Below, piece by piece: positions 1-9,050 of a stretch of 64,000 bases of DNA. The DNA is from Mycolicibacterium peregrinum. GTDB lineage: Bacteria; Actinomycetota; Actinomycetes; Mycobacteriales; Mycobacteriaceae. Made by a program: the position numbers and the translations under genes. Under the pieces are notes generated by a model. That model saw only the letters and a list, made by a program, of their open reading frames with translations, did no database searches and had not been told where the DNA came from. Where the stretch lies: positions 186,001 through 250,000 of the forward strand of contig NZ_LZSO01000026.1 in assembly GCF_001665785.1 (NCBI RefSeq), given 5' to 3'. Position 1 is the first letter of the stretch; each line of letters opens with the position of its first letter.

Positions 1-201
1 GCCATCGAGGAGTTCGGTGTCCAGAGTGCCGGAAATGCCGAGGGCGCTGACATCGCGATCATCGCGGAGTTGGCGAATCTCGCAGCCGATGGGGAACTCG
101 ACGTGCCGATTGCCGGAGTGTTCGCCCTCGACGATGTCCGAGCTGCGTACACCGAGCTGGAAAAGCGCCATACCAGAGGGAAATTGGTGCTGCGACCGTG
201 A
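1..201 (+). CDS. NADP-dependent zinc-type/quinone oxidoreductase, C-terminal fragment
   Basis: Open from the first base in frame 1 to a TGA at 199-201, giving the last 66 residues of a protein that starts outside the window. The tail has the segment DDVRAAYTELEKRHTRGKLV, the usual C-terminus of medium-chain (quinone oxidoreductase-like) dehydrogenases, in which the final helix precedes the GK-hydrophobic end strand. Only the last part of the Rossmann half is visible, so substrate and metal binding cannot be judged. A small membrane protein follows 32 bases downstream on the same strand. Confidence 0.75.
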   Translation, partial: AIEEFGVQSAGNAEGADIAIIAELANLAADGELDVPIAGVFALDDVRAAYTELEKRHTRGKLVLRP

Positions 202-233
202 CCGGTGGCGCCTGCGCGACGTAGCATCCAGAC

Positions 234-434
234 ATGAACCGGGGATATGTAGTGACGTTTGCGGTCGGTGTGATCGTGGCGCTGTTCGGCCTACTTTGGG
301 CGCTGCAGGGATTCGGCGTGGTGCAGGGCAGCCCGATGAGCAACACCGTCACCTGGTCGGTGATCGGGCCGATCACCGCGGTGATCGGCGGTGCGGTCGC
401 GGCATTCAGCTGGCGCAAACTCAGGTCACGGTGA
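234..434 (+). CDS. Small two-helix membrane protein, unknown function
   Basis: A 66-residue protein with two hydrophobic stretches (about residues 5-28 and 40-60), each long enough to span the membrane, and a basic C-terminus (WRKLRSR). That end would be cytoplasmic if the positive-inside rule applies. No family recognised. Its last 14 bases overlap the end of the convergent molybdoenzyme gene. It sits 32 bases after the oxidoreductase fragment and may be co-transcribed with it. It is probably a real gene because the composition is membrane-like throughout, but nothing points to a role. Confidence 0.6.
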   Translation: MNRGYVVTFAVGVIVALFGLLWALQGFGVVQGSPMSNTVTWSVIGPITAVIGGAVAAFSWRKLRSR

Positions 435-1971
435 AGTACACCGTATGCCAGCCGGTGGCGCCGTCGGGCACGGTCGGGGCTTGGTCTGACGTCTGAGCCG
501 CCCCGGTGTTGTCGGTGGCCCGCACCGTGATGGTGTGATCGCCTGGGCCGCTCGCCTGCCAGGGCAGGCTCCACAACCGCCAGGTCTGGTCGGAATAGGC
601 GGCCCCCAGTTGGGCGGGTTGCCATGGGCCGTCGTCGATTCGGACCTCGACGCCGCGGACGCCCCGGTTCTGCGCCCAGGCCACACCGCCGAATGTCGTC
701 GGCCCCGCCGGCACCTGCTGGCCCCGCTTCGGGACGTCGATGCGTGACTCGGTCTTGATCGGGGCGCGCGGCGCCCAGCCCTGTCTGGTCCAATAGGCCT
801 CGGCCCGGTCGAAGCGGGTCAATTCCAGATCGGTGACCCATTTGGTGGCCGACACGTAGCCGTAGAGTCCAGCCACCACCAGTCGGGCCGGGTAACCGTG
901 CTCGACGGGCAGCGGCTGTCCGTTGAGGCCGATGGCCAACAGCGCGTCGCGGCCATCGGTGAGGGCTTCGACCGGGGTGCCCACGGTGAATCCGTCGACC
1001 GAGGTCGACAACAACATATCCGCGCCGGGCTCCACGCCCGCCTCCCGCAGCAGGTCGGCGAGTCGGTAGCCGGTCCACATCCCGTTCGAGATCAGGTCGC
1101 CACCAACCGGGTTGGACACGCACGTGAGTGTGACGGCCTTCTCGACGGCCTCGAACCGGGCAAGATCGTCGAAACTGTAGGTGATCTCGTGGGCGACCAT
1201 GCCGTGAATGCGTAGCCGCCACGCGTCGCGGCTCAGCTGCGGAACGCTGAGTGCGGTGTCGACCCGGTAGAAGTCGGTGCTCTCGGTGATGAAACTCGGC
1301 AGGGCAACGTTTTTCGGTTGGACGTCAGGCGGAACCGGGGGAGCCGGCACGCGGGGCCGCGGTAATACGGAGATTTCGCGTTCGGCCGCGACCGAGGTAG
1401 TCACCCGGGTGACGACGAAACCGAGAAGTCCGGTCGCGGCACCGAATCCGAGTACACCGGCGGTGGCCAACCACGTCCTTCTGGAGGTGTCGACGGGCTC
1501 GGCATCAGCGGGGGCGGTCCAGACCCGCTGCACGAGCAGTCGCAGCGCTGCCACCCCGCATGCGGTGCCCACCAACGTGGGCACGATGTCGAGCACTGCT
1601 GCGCCGGGCCGGGAGAGGACCGCGGCGCAGGCGATGAGCCCGGCGACGACGAAGATCGCGCTGCCGACCGGACGGTGCCGGGTCTCATACGTGGCGGCCA
1701 GAGCAGCGACGGTGGCGATGACCGCCAGCACGACGACGGCGAGGAACAGCTTGTCCAGACTGCCCAGGGTTTGAATCACCCATTCCTTGACCGGACCCGG
1801 CGTCAGGTCCACGACCGCCGATCCGACCGCGTTGCGCGGATCGGCCGGTGCCCCAAACGGAATCGCCGCCAGCGTGGCGATGCCGAGCGCGACCGCGGCC
1901 GCGGCAACTCCGCCGAGCATCCGTGCGTTCGGCGAGGGCTCGGACGAGGGGCCCGACGAGGACTCGGTCAT
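421..1971 (-). CDS. Membrane-anchored molybdopterin (sulfite oxidase family) oxidoreductase
   Basis: About 516 residues. The first 190 or so hold five hydrophobic helices. The rest is a periplasmic SUOX-type module: an oxidoreductase molybdopterin-binding domain containing TLTCVSNPVGGDLISNGMW, whose Cys is the expected molybdenum ligand, followed by a Moco dimerisation (Ig-like) domain near the C-terminus (FGGVAWAQNRGVRGVEVR, then WHTVYFTVT). This architecture occurs in actinobacterial sulfite-oxidase/YedY-like enzymes; I recall a similar protein, Rv0218, in M. tuberculosis. Start taken at the ATG reading MTESSS; the frame is open eight codons further upstream. Physiological substrate unknown. 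It overlaps the convergent 66-residue gene by 14 bases. Confidence 0.85.
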   Translation of the reverse strand: MTESSSGPSSEPSPNARMLGGVAAAAVALGIATLAAIPFGAPADPRNAVGSAVVDLTPGPVKEWVIQTLGSLDKLFLAVVVLAVIATVAALAATYETRHRPVGSAIFVVAGLIACAAVLSRPGAAVLDIVPTLVGTACGVAALRLLVQRVWTAPADAEPVDTSRRTWLATAGVLGFGAATGLLGFVVTRVTTSVAAEREISVLPRPRVPAPPVPPDVQPKNVALPSFITESTDFYRVDTALSVPQLSRDAWRLRIHGMVAHEITYSFDDLARFEAVEKAVTLTCVSNPVGGDLISNGMWTGYRLADLLREAGVEPGADMLLSTSVDGFTVGTPVEALTDGRDALLAIGLNGQPLPVEHGYPARLVVAGLYGYVSATKWVTDLELTRFDRAEAYWTRQGWAPRAPIKTESRIDVPKRGQQVPAGPTTFGGVAWAQNRGVRGVEVRIDDGPWQPAQLGAAYSDQTWRLWSLPWQASGPGDHTITVRATDNTGAAQTSDQAPTVPDGATGWHTVYFTVT

Positions 1972-2001
1972 CGTCACCCAACCTACTCCGGACACCAGGC
2001 A

Positions 2002-2035
2002 GGGAGCCTGCCGTTAGGGGTGACGACAGGCTCCC
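2002..2035 (-). terminator. Hairpin after fbpC, probable terminator
   Basis: Perfect 9-bp inverted repeat GGGAGCCTG / CAGGCTCCC around a 16-base loop, located between the end of fbpC and the start of the molybdoenzyme gene, both read leftward. There is no T-run, as is common for mycobacterial terminators. It would separate the two transcripts. Confidence 0.55.
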
Positions 2036-2050
2036 CGGGTGGGTGGATCT

Positions 2051-3127
<1,077 letters not shown>

Positions 3128-3209
3128 TCACACGCGTAACAACACCGGCCGCGCAGATCGCGGTTTACTAACGGTTGGAACTCGGCGCCGAGACCCTTTG
3201 CCGGGAGCC

Positions 3210-4610
3210 TCAGCGTCCGGCCGTGGTGAGCGCCTGTTTGACGTTGGCCCGGCGCTCCTCGATCGCCCGGCCGATGTCCTGAAGCAGCACCGGCTTTCGC
3301 GCGACCAGGTCCTCGATACAGTCGCGGTCGAATTGCGCTACGGTGACCTCGGTCAGCGCGTATGCCGTGGTGGTGACCGGTTCTCTGGTCAGAGCCGTCT
3401 GCCCGAGAAAGTCGCCCTGTTCCAGGGCCAGCACCGGGACGAAGCGGTCGTCCGGACCGGCCACGGCCAACTGCACCGTGCCGGCGACGATGAAAGTCAT
3501 GCGCTTGGGAACCTGCCCGGTGACCTGGATGACCTCGTCCCTGCCGTAACGGGCGAGCCGGGCGTGCGGGAGCAACTCGCCCTGGTCCTCCGGGCTCAGG
3601 CGAAGCGTCGGTGCGATGAGACGCAGGGTCTGTTCGACGCGTTCGGTGGTTGCGAACTCGTCTTCGGCCTCGTCCAGGTGCAGACCGGCCCGCCGCGAGG
3701 CGTACCAGGTCCAGCGAAGAAACGTGGATCTGGCGGAGAAATCGTCGGCGGGGGAATGCAGCGGGATCTGGGTCTTGTACTGCAATGAGCCGGCCGGGAC
3801 CGTGGACACCGTGCCGTCGGTACGTAGCTGGGGCAGTCGGCGGGCCACCTCGTTGAGTACGCGGCAGACCTCGTCGGGGGCGTCATCGACGGCGAACACC
3901 GTGATCACCGTGATGGTGTGCGCACCGAGCGGCCGGCTCAGGTTGGTGAACGATGCTCCGGCCAGCACGGAGTTCGGGATCACCTGCAGGCCGCTGCCGG
4001 TGTCGATATGTGTTGCGCGCCAGTTGACCTCGACGACGCGGCCGCGCGCCGACGGCGCGTCGACCCAGTCGCCGAGTTGGAACGGCTGCTCGAACAGCAC
4101 AAGAAGCCCGGAGATGATCTGGCCGACCGAGTTCTGCAGGGCCAGGCCCAGCACGATCGAGGACACGCCAAGGGCGGTGAAAAGCCCACCGATGTTGGCG
4201 CCCCAGATGTAGGCGAAGATCAAGCCGATGCCGAGGGCGATCAGTGCGAACCGGGCGACGTCGAGGAAGATCGACGGAATTCGTTTGCGCCAGCTGCCTT
4301 CCGGTGCACTCTGGAACAGCGTCGCGTTGAGTCCGGACAGCAAGAGAACCAGGACGACGAACCCGAACACCGTCGAGACGATCCGCACCGGCGTGGCTTC
4401 TCCGGAGATCTGCATCGCCTGGATCAGCAGGATCAGCAGCGCGCCCAGCGGCAGGATGTACGTGCGGACCAGGTGAACCGGACCGGCCAGGAAGCTGCCG
4501 CGCCGGCGCAATGCGTTCTGCAGTTCGGTGAGCAGCACCAGGCAGACCGGAAATCCGACCGCCACACCGACGGCCCAGTAGAACCAGGGAGCGTCCAGCA
4601 CGCCGCTCAT
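3210..4610 (-). CDS. MscS-type mechanosensitive channel with C-terminal cyclic-nucleotide-binding domain
   Basis: 466 residues. N-terminal hydrophobic helices are followed by the MscS pore and beta domain (LGLALQNSVGQIISGLLVLFEQPFQLGDWVD), then a linker and a CAP-like nucleotide-binding domain in the last 130 residues. Start ATG overlaps the cyclase stop as ATGA, so the two are translationally coupled; an upstream extension in this frame lies inside the cyclase and was rejected. The pair matches my memory of Rv2435c-Rv2434c in M. tuberculosis. The phosphate-binding cassette reads GDFLGQTALTREPVTTTAYA: the usual Glu is Gln and the usual Arg after Pro is Val, so binding of ordinary cAMP is doubtful. 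Confidence 0.88.
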   Translation of the reverse strand: MSGVLDAPWFYWAVGVAVGFPVCLVLLTELQNALRRRGSFLAGPVHLVRTYILPLGALLILLIQAMQISGEATPVRIVSTVFGFVVLVLLLSGLNATLFQSAPEGSWRKRIPSIFLDVARFALIALGIGLIFAYIWGANIGGLFTALGVSSIVLGLALQNSVGQIISGLLVLFEQPFQLGDWVDAPSARGRVVEVNWRATHIDTGSGLQVIPNSVLAGASFTNLSRPLGAHTITVITVFAVDDAPDEVCRVLNEVARRLPQLRTDGTVSTVPAGSLQYKTQIPLHSPADDFSARSTFLRWTWYASRRAGLHLDEAEDEFATTERVEQTLRLIAPTLRLSPEDQGELLPHARLARYGRDEVIQVTGQVPKRMTFIVAGTVQLAVAGPDDRFVPVLALEQGDFLGQTALTREPVTTTAYALTEVTVAQFDRDCIEDLVARKPVLLQDIGRAIEERRANVKQALTTAGR

Positions 4611-6760
4611 CGCCGGTCCCGTAGCTGCCAGATCGGCTCGTCGGCCCCGTCCACCTGAACAGTGCCTGCCGGCTCGAGATCGCGGGTATCGCCCATCACC
4701 TCGAACACCCGCTCGGTCACGTACACGCCCGGCTGCGGTGAGCCCCGTTGCACCCGGTAGGCCAGGTTGACCGCCGAACCCCACATGTCGTAGGCCAGGT
4801 TGGAGCGTCCGACCAGGCCGCTGCTCACCGCGCCGGTGTCGATGCCCGCACGCAGTTCCAGCTCAGTCCCGGCCTCGGTGTTGAACCGTTCGATGATGCG
4901 CTGCATTTCGAGTGCGAAGTCGACCGTCCGCCGTACATTGTCGAGCCGCGGCACGCTCAACCCGGAGCTGGCCCAGTAGCCGTTGCGTAGGGTGCGCACC
5001 CGTTCCACTCCGAGATCGTCTGCAGCGGCATCGAATTGGTGCACCAGGCGGTTGACGATGGCCAGCGCCTCCTCCGATGGCATCTCGGACGTCAGCTCAT
5101 CCAGCCCGATCGTGTCGGCGAACAGGACGGTCACGTTGTGGTGGTCCTGTGCGATGGTCTCTTCGCCGTCCCGGTAGCGCTGCACCACCGACTCCGGCAT
5201 CAGCGTCCGCAGCAGCCGGTCGTTCTCCCGGCGCTGCTCGGCGAGCAGATCTTCCTTGATCGCCAGGTTGCGGCTCATGTCGTTGAATGCTGTTGTCAGA
5301 TCACCGAACTCGTCCCTGGATTGCACGGGAAGCGATACGTCGTAGTCGCCCGCCCCGATCTGCTGGGCCCCGGCCTCCAGCCTGCGCAGTGGGCGCACGA
5401 ACAGCCGAGCCAGCATCATGGCCGCCAGACACACGATGAAGGTGATGACGACGGTCGACAACACCAGGGTGCGGGTGAACGTCGCCACCGGCGCAAAGGC
5501 CTCCGCCGTGTCGATCTTGGCGATGATCGACCAGTTCAGTCCGTGCAGATTGACCGGCGCGTAGGCCTGCAGCGTCTCGTTGCCCAGGTAGTCGTCCTCG
5601 ATCACGGTCCCGGTCTGACCGCGCAGGGCCAACCGGGTGGCCTCCGTCTCGACCGGCTGCACCAGCGTGGTTCCGTGCTGGTGCAGCGATTTGGCCGCCA
5701 CCGCCGGTGGTGTCCCGGCGTCGATGACGTCGCGTTCGAACTTCTGCGGGTCCTCCAGGAACAGACGGGAATCCGATCGCATCAGACCGTCCGGACCGAC
5801 CACGAACGTCTCGCCGGTGGTGCCCATCCCGGCGGTCTCCCATTGCTTGTCGGCCGTCATGAGCCGGTTGATCTTGTAAATCGGGAATTGCAGGGCCAGC
5901 ACACCCTCGACCCGACCTGGCGGGCCGACCGGCGCCATCATCCAGGCCGTGGGCTCGTCGGCCGGCTGGTAGTCACCGAAATCGGTGACCCCGACGTAGT
6001 CGACGGTGTTCGACGCCAGGGTCTTCTCGTAGGCGTCGCGCAGCAAGCTCTGCCGGTACGGTCCGGTGAGGATGTTGGTGCCGAGGTCGATGCCCTTGTA
6101 CGCGGTGTAGACGACATTGCCGGCAGTGTCGAGCAGGAGGGCATCCTCGAACTGGAAGCGTTCGACGATCTCGCGGAAGTAGTCGTTGAACCGGGCATTC
6201 GCTGCGGACCAGGCACTGCCGTCTCGGGCGTCGTCGACCCTGATCGACTTCTCCGGGTCGGCGACCGGTGCCGTGTAGTTCGCCTGCAGGTATTTCTGTG
6301 CGTTGGAGGTGGGCAGTAGCCGTGTCACATCCACGGTGTCACCGGTCTGCTTCTCTTCCGCCGGCTTGAACTGGTCGTCGTAGTAGTCGACGATCGATTG
6401 CCATTGCTGTGGGTTGATCGTCGAGTTGCCGAGCTGACCGAATGCGCCGGAAAATGCCTCCAGGGCCTCGACCGTCGTCGTTCCCCGGGTGTAGACGATC
6501 AGGGAATCCTCGAGGTCGGCAAACTTCGACTCCAGCTGACGTGTTTGCGATTCCCGGACCTCGGTCAGCCGGTCGAACACCGACTGACGAAGCGAGGACC
6601 TACCGGACTGGTAGCCGATGGCGCCGACGACGGCGGCGGACAGAATGCTGGTCACCAGCAGCATCACCAGCAGCTTTGACTGAATGCTGATCCGGGACAT
6701 GACGCGTCGACGCACAGTCCTGGTGGGAGCGACGCGCTCGGCGGGGGCTGTTGTAGTCAT
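4607..6760 (-). CDS. Receptor-type class III adenylate/guanylate cyclase (dCache-HAMP-cyclase)
   Basis: 717 residues: membrane helix at about 29-52, a roughly 370-residue extracellular Cache-like sensor, second helix at about 425-450, HAMP domain, short coiled linker and a cyclase homology domain from about residue 543. Compared with canonical class III cyclases, the first metal Asp (LFADTIG, D549), the adenine-specifying Asp (YDMWG, D658), and the catalytic Asn and Arg (N665, R669) are present. The second metal Asp is Asn (N593) and the base-recognising Lys is Arg (R589). Activity may therefore be weak, altered or lost. It overlaps the downstream channel gene by 4 bases (ATGA) and is divergent from a DUF1810 gene 60 bases away. 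Confidence 0.88.
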   Translation of the reverse strand: MTTTAPAERVAPTRTVRRRVMSRISIQSKLLVMLLVTSILSAAVVGAIGYQSGRSSLRQSVFDRLTEVRESQTRQLESKFADLEDSLIVYTRGTTTVEALEAFSGAFGQLGNSTINPQQWQSIVDYYDDQFKPAEEKQTGDTVDVTRLLPTSNAQKYLQANYTAPVADPEKSIRVDDARDGSAWSAANARFNDYFREIVERFQFEDALLLDTAGNVVYTAYKGIDLGTNILTGPYRQSLLRDAYEKTLASNTVDYVGVTDFGDYQPADEPTAWMMAPVGPPGRVEGVLALQFPIYKINRLMTADKQWETAGMGTTGETFVVGPDGLMRSDSRLFLEDPQKFERDVIDAGTPPAVAAKSLHQHGTTLVQPVETEATRLALRGQTGTVIEDDYLGNETLQAYAPVNLHGLNWSIIAKIDTAEAFAPVATFTRTLVLSTVVITFIVCLAAMMLARLFVRPLRRLEAGAQQIGAGDYDVSLPVQSRDEFGDLTTAFNDMSRNLAIKEDLLAEQRRENDRLLRTLMPESVVQRYRDGEETIAQDHHNVTVLFADTIGLDELTSEMPSEEALAIVNRLVHQFDAAADDLGVERVRTLRNGYWASSGLSVPRLDNVRRTVDFALEMQRIIERFNTEAGTELELRAGIDTGAVSSGLVGRSNLAYDMWGSAVNLAYRVQRGSPQPGVYVTERVFEVMGDTRDLEPAGTVQVDGADEPIWQLRDRR

Positions 6761-6820
6761 TGAATCCCGAAGATTAGCTTGTCACGATGTATTGCGTGAG
6801 GCTGCGCGACAAACTTCGTC

Positions 6821-7258
6821 ATGACTGATCAGTTCGACTTGCAGAGATTCGTCGACGCCCAGGCCGGCGTCTATGCCGACGTTTGCACCGAGTTGCGGGA
6901 CGGGCGCAAGCGCAGTCACTGGATCTGGTTCATCTTCCCGCAGCTACGCGGGCTCGGCCGGAGTCAGACCGCCGACCATTACGGCATCGCCTCCGCCCAC
7001 GAGGCACGTGCGTACCTGGCCCACCCGACTCTGGGTTCGAGGCTGCGGGAATGCGCTCGGCTGGTTACGCAGGTCGAGGGGCGGTCGGCCGAGCAGATCT
7101 TCGGTTGGCCGGACTTCCTGAAGGTCCGCTCCTCCATGACGCTGTTCGCCGCCGTCGCCGATCCGGCCGACCGCGCAGATTTCCAGGCCGTGCTCGACAA
7201 GTTCTACGACGGGCTCGGCGATCCGCGGACTCTCGAAATGCTCAGTGCGGCTGGATGA
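6821..7258 (+). CDS. DUF1810 family protein
   Basis: 145 residues, the usual size for the family, with the characteristic run RKRSHWIWFIFPQLRGLGRS near residue 30 and the later FGWPDFLKVRSSMTLF. DUF1810 proteins are small soluble proteins widespread in bacteria with no settled function. Start ATG at 6821, 60 bases from the divergent cyclase. Its last 17 bases overlap the end of the convergent amylase-family gene. Confidence 0.85.
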   Translation: MTDQFDLQRFVDAQAGVYADVCTELRDGRKRSHWIWFIFPQLRGLGRSQTADHYGIASAHEARAYLAHPTLGSRLRECARLVTQVEGRSAEQIFGWPDFLKVRSSMTLFAAVADPADRADFQAVLDKFYDGLGDPRTLEMLSAAG

Positions 7259-8543
7259 TCAGCCACCCGTGCGGGGGAACCCCGGTGCGGGTGAGGTCGT
7301 CTTGCGGTGGGGCACCCGACCCCGCCATCACCCGGCCCGACGTCAACCCGAGGTCCGGCAGTGACAAGGCCAGCGGGGAGTCGTCGATGTTGAGTGCGAC
7401 GATCAACGACTCGGGACCCGCGGCGGTCCGGTAGACGTACTGGGTATTTGTCAGTAGCAACGGTGACGTGGTCGCGGTGTGCAGCCACGGATGCCGCCGC
7501 CGCAGTCCGACCAGATACTGATGCAGTCGCAGCGCATCGGAATCCTCTGGTGCCGTGGTGAATTCCGGCCGCACGGCATCGTCGCCGCCGCGACGCTCCT
7601 CCTTGACGCCGCGGTAGGCCGACTCGTCGCCGGCATAGATGCTCGGAGTTCCACCGATCGTCAGCAGCAACACCAGGGCATGCTCGCGGTGCGCGGAATT
7701 CTGCAACTGGCTGGCGATCCGGGTCACGTCATGATTGCCCACGAATGTCAGCGGTACGAACGTGCCGAGAAAGTCGTTGTGCCGCTTCAGCGCCCAGTCC
7801 AGCTCGTGGAAGTTCGCGTCGTTCAGGCTGCTCCAGATGGCCTTCCACAGCTCGTACTGGGTCACCGAGTCGAAGGTGGAGGCGCCGACGGTCGCGGCGT
7901 AGTCACCGTGGATCACCTCACCGACGAACCAGGCGTCGGGGAACTCGCGGCGCACCGACGGCAGCACCTGCGCCCAGAACCGGTCGGGTACCGCGTACGC
8001 GGCATCGAGGCGCCAACCGTCGGCGCCTCGGCCCAACCAATGGCGCAGCACCGAGGCGGTGTGTTCCACCACCGCAGGCTCGTCGTGGTTGAGCGCGATC
8101 AGCTCGCCGTGTCCTTCGAATGTGTCAAAAACGTTGCCGCGACGGCGAAACCAACGAGACGCGGGATGGTCGGGGCCGCCGTCGAGCGCCTGCCGGTACT
8201 GGGCGAACTCGGTGCCCACATGGTTGAACACCCCGTCGAGCAGGATGCGCAGCCCGCGCCCGCGCGCCTCGGCGACCAGGTGGTCGAAGTCCTCGTCGTC
8301 ACCCAGGCGCGGATCGATGCGGAAATGGTCGGTGGTGTCGTAGCCGTGCGTGCGCGAGGCGAAGATCGGTCCGAGCGCGATGCCCGAGGCGCCGAGTTGC
8401 ACGGCGTGATCCAACCAGCCGACGATCCGGCGTAACCGGTGCTCATCGGCCGATGGCGGCGGGTCCGCGGGGAACGCACCGACGAAACCCAGTGGATAGA
8501 TCTGCCACCAGATGGCGTGGGCGATCCAGGCGGGCTCAGCCAC
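7242..8543 (-). CDS. GH13 alpha-amylase-family glycosidase
   Basis: 433 residues with the conserved GH13 regions of the (beta/alpha)8 barrel in order: DGVFNHVG, then DGWRLDAAYAV (nucleophile Asp), FVGEVIHG (acid/base Glu), and FVGNHDVTR (third Asp). These predict hydrolysis or transfer at alpha-glucosidic bonds of glycogen- or trehalose-related glucans. There is no signal peptide, so it is cytoplasmic. The C-terminal all-beta domain is short. It overlaps the upstream deaminase by 8 bases, implying co-transcription. Exact specificity cannot be read from sequence. Confidence 0.88.
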   Translation of the reverse strand: MAEPAWIAHAIWWQIYPLGFVGAFPADPPPSADEHRLRRIVGWLDHAVQLGASGIALGPIFASRTHGYDTTDHFRIDPRLGDDEDFDHLVAEARGRGLRILLDGVFNHVGTEFAQYRQALDGGPDHPASRWFRRRGNVFDTFEGHGELIALNHDEPAVVEHTASVLRHWLGRGADGWRLDAAYAVPDRFWAQVLPSVRREFPDAWFVGEVIHGDYAATVGASTFDSVTQYELWKAIWSSLNDANFHELDWALKRHNDFLGTFVPLTFVGNHDVTRIASQLQNSAHREHALVLLLTIGGTPSIYAGDESAYRGVKEERRGGDDAVRPEFTTAPEDSDALRLHQYLVGLRRRHPWLHTATTSPLLLTNTQYVYRTAAGPESLIVALNIDDSPLALSLPDLGLTSGRVMAGSGAPPQDDLTRTGVPPHGWLIIQPH

Positions 8544-9015
8544 GAAACTTCGCCGCGTACAGGTCTTTCATGGTCTCGGCCAGTTCGGTGGCCGGCCCGT
8601 CCACGTGTACACCAGGAGCCACCGTGGTGATGGGCAGCGGTGCCACCGGCCCGGCCGGCGCACCCCATTCGGCGAGCCAGCCGCTCAGCTGAGCCGAGGA
8701 CGTGGCGTAGACGATGCGGCCGAGGCCGACCCAGGCGTGCGCCGCCGAGCACATCGGGCAGTGTTCGCCGGACGTGTACACGGTGGCGCGGGCGCGGTCC
8801 TCGGGTTTCAGGTGCTCGACGGCCCAGCGGGCGATGGCGAACTCGGGATGCTGGGTGGCATCCCCGTCCTTGACACGGTTACGGTCGGTGAACACCGTCG
8901 TCCCCGCCTCGTCGACCAGGATCGAGCCGAAGGGCTCGTCGCCGTCCTCTAGTGCTTCACGGGCCAACTCGACACATTTGCGCAGCTGACCGAGGTCGTT
9001 CTCGCTGATGGCCAC
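8536..9015 (-). CDS. Cytidine/deoxycytidylate-deaminase-fold nucleoside deaminase
   Basis: 159 residues of the zinc-dependent deaminase fold. The first motif is QHPEFAIARW, where His binds zinc and Glu is the proton shuttle (H-x-E); the second is EHCPMCSAAHAW, where CxxC completes the zinc site (His replaces the more usual Pro before it). The layout is closest to guanine deaminase/tRNA-deaminase-like bacterial enzymes rather than cytidine deaminase. Substrate not assignable. It overlaps the amylase gene downstream by 8 bases. Confidence 0.82.
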   Translation of the reverse strand: MAISENDLGQLRKCVELAREALEDGDEPFGSILVDEAGTTVFTDRNRVKDGDATQHPEFAIARWAVEHLKPEDRARATVYTSGEHCPMCSAAHAWVGLGRIVYATSSAQLSGWLAEWGAPAGPVAPLPITTVAPGVHVDGPATELAETMKDLYAAKFRG

Positions 9016-9050
9016 GACGCGAGTTTACGCCGGCGCCGACCTCCGGCAGG

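Noticed and set aside
4185-6319. Plus-strand open frames opposite the cyclase and channel (for example 5036-6319)
   Set aside because: Shadow frames of the conserved minus-strand genes; the products are low-complexity and Arg/Gln/His-rich.
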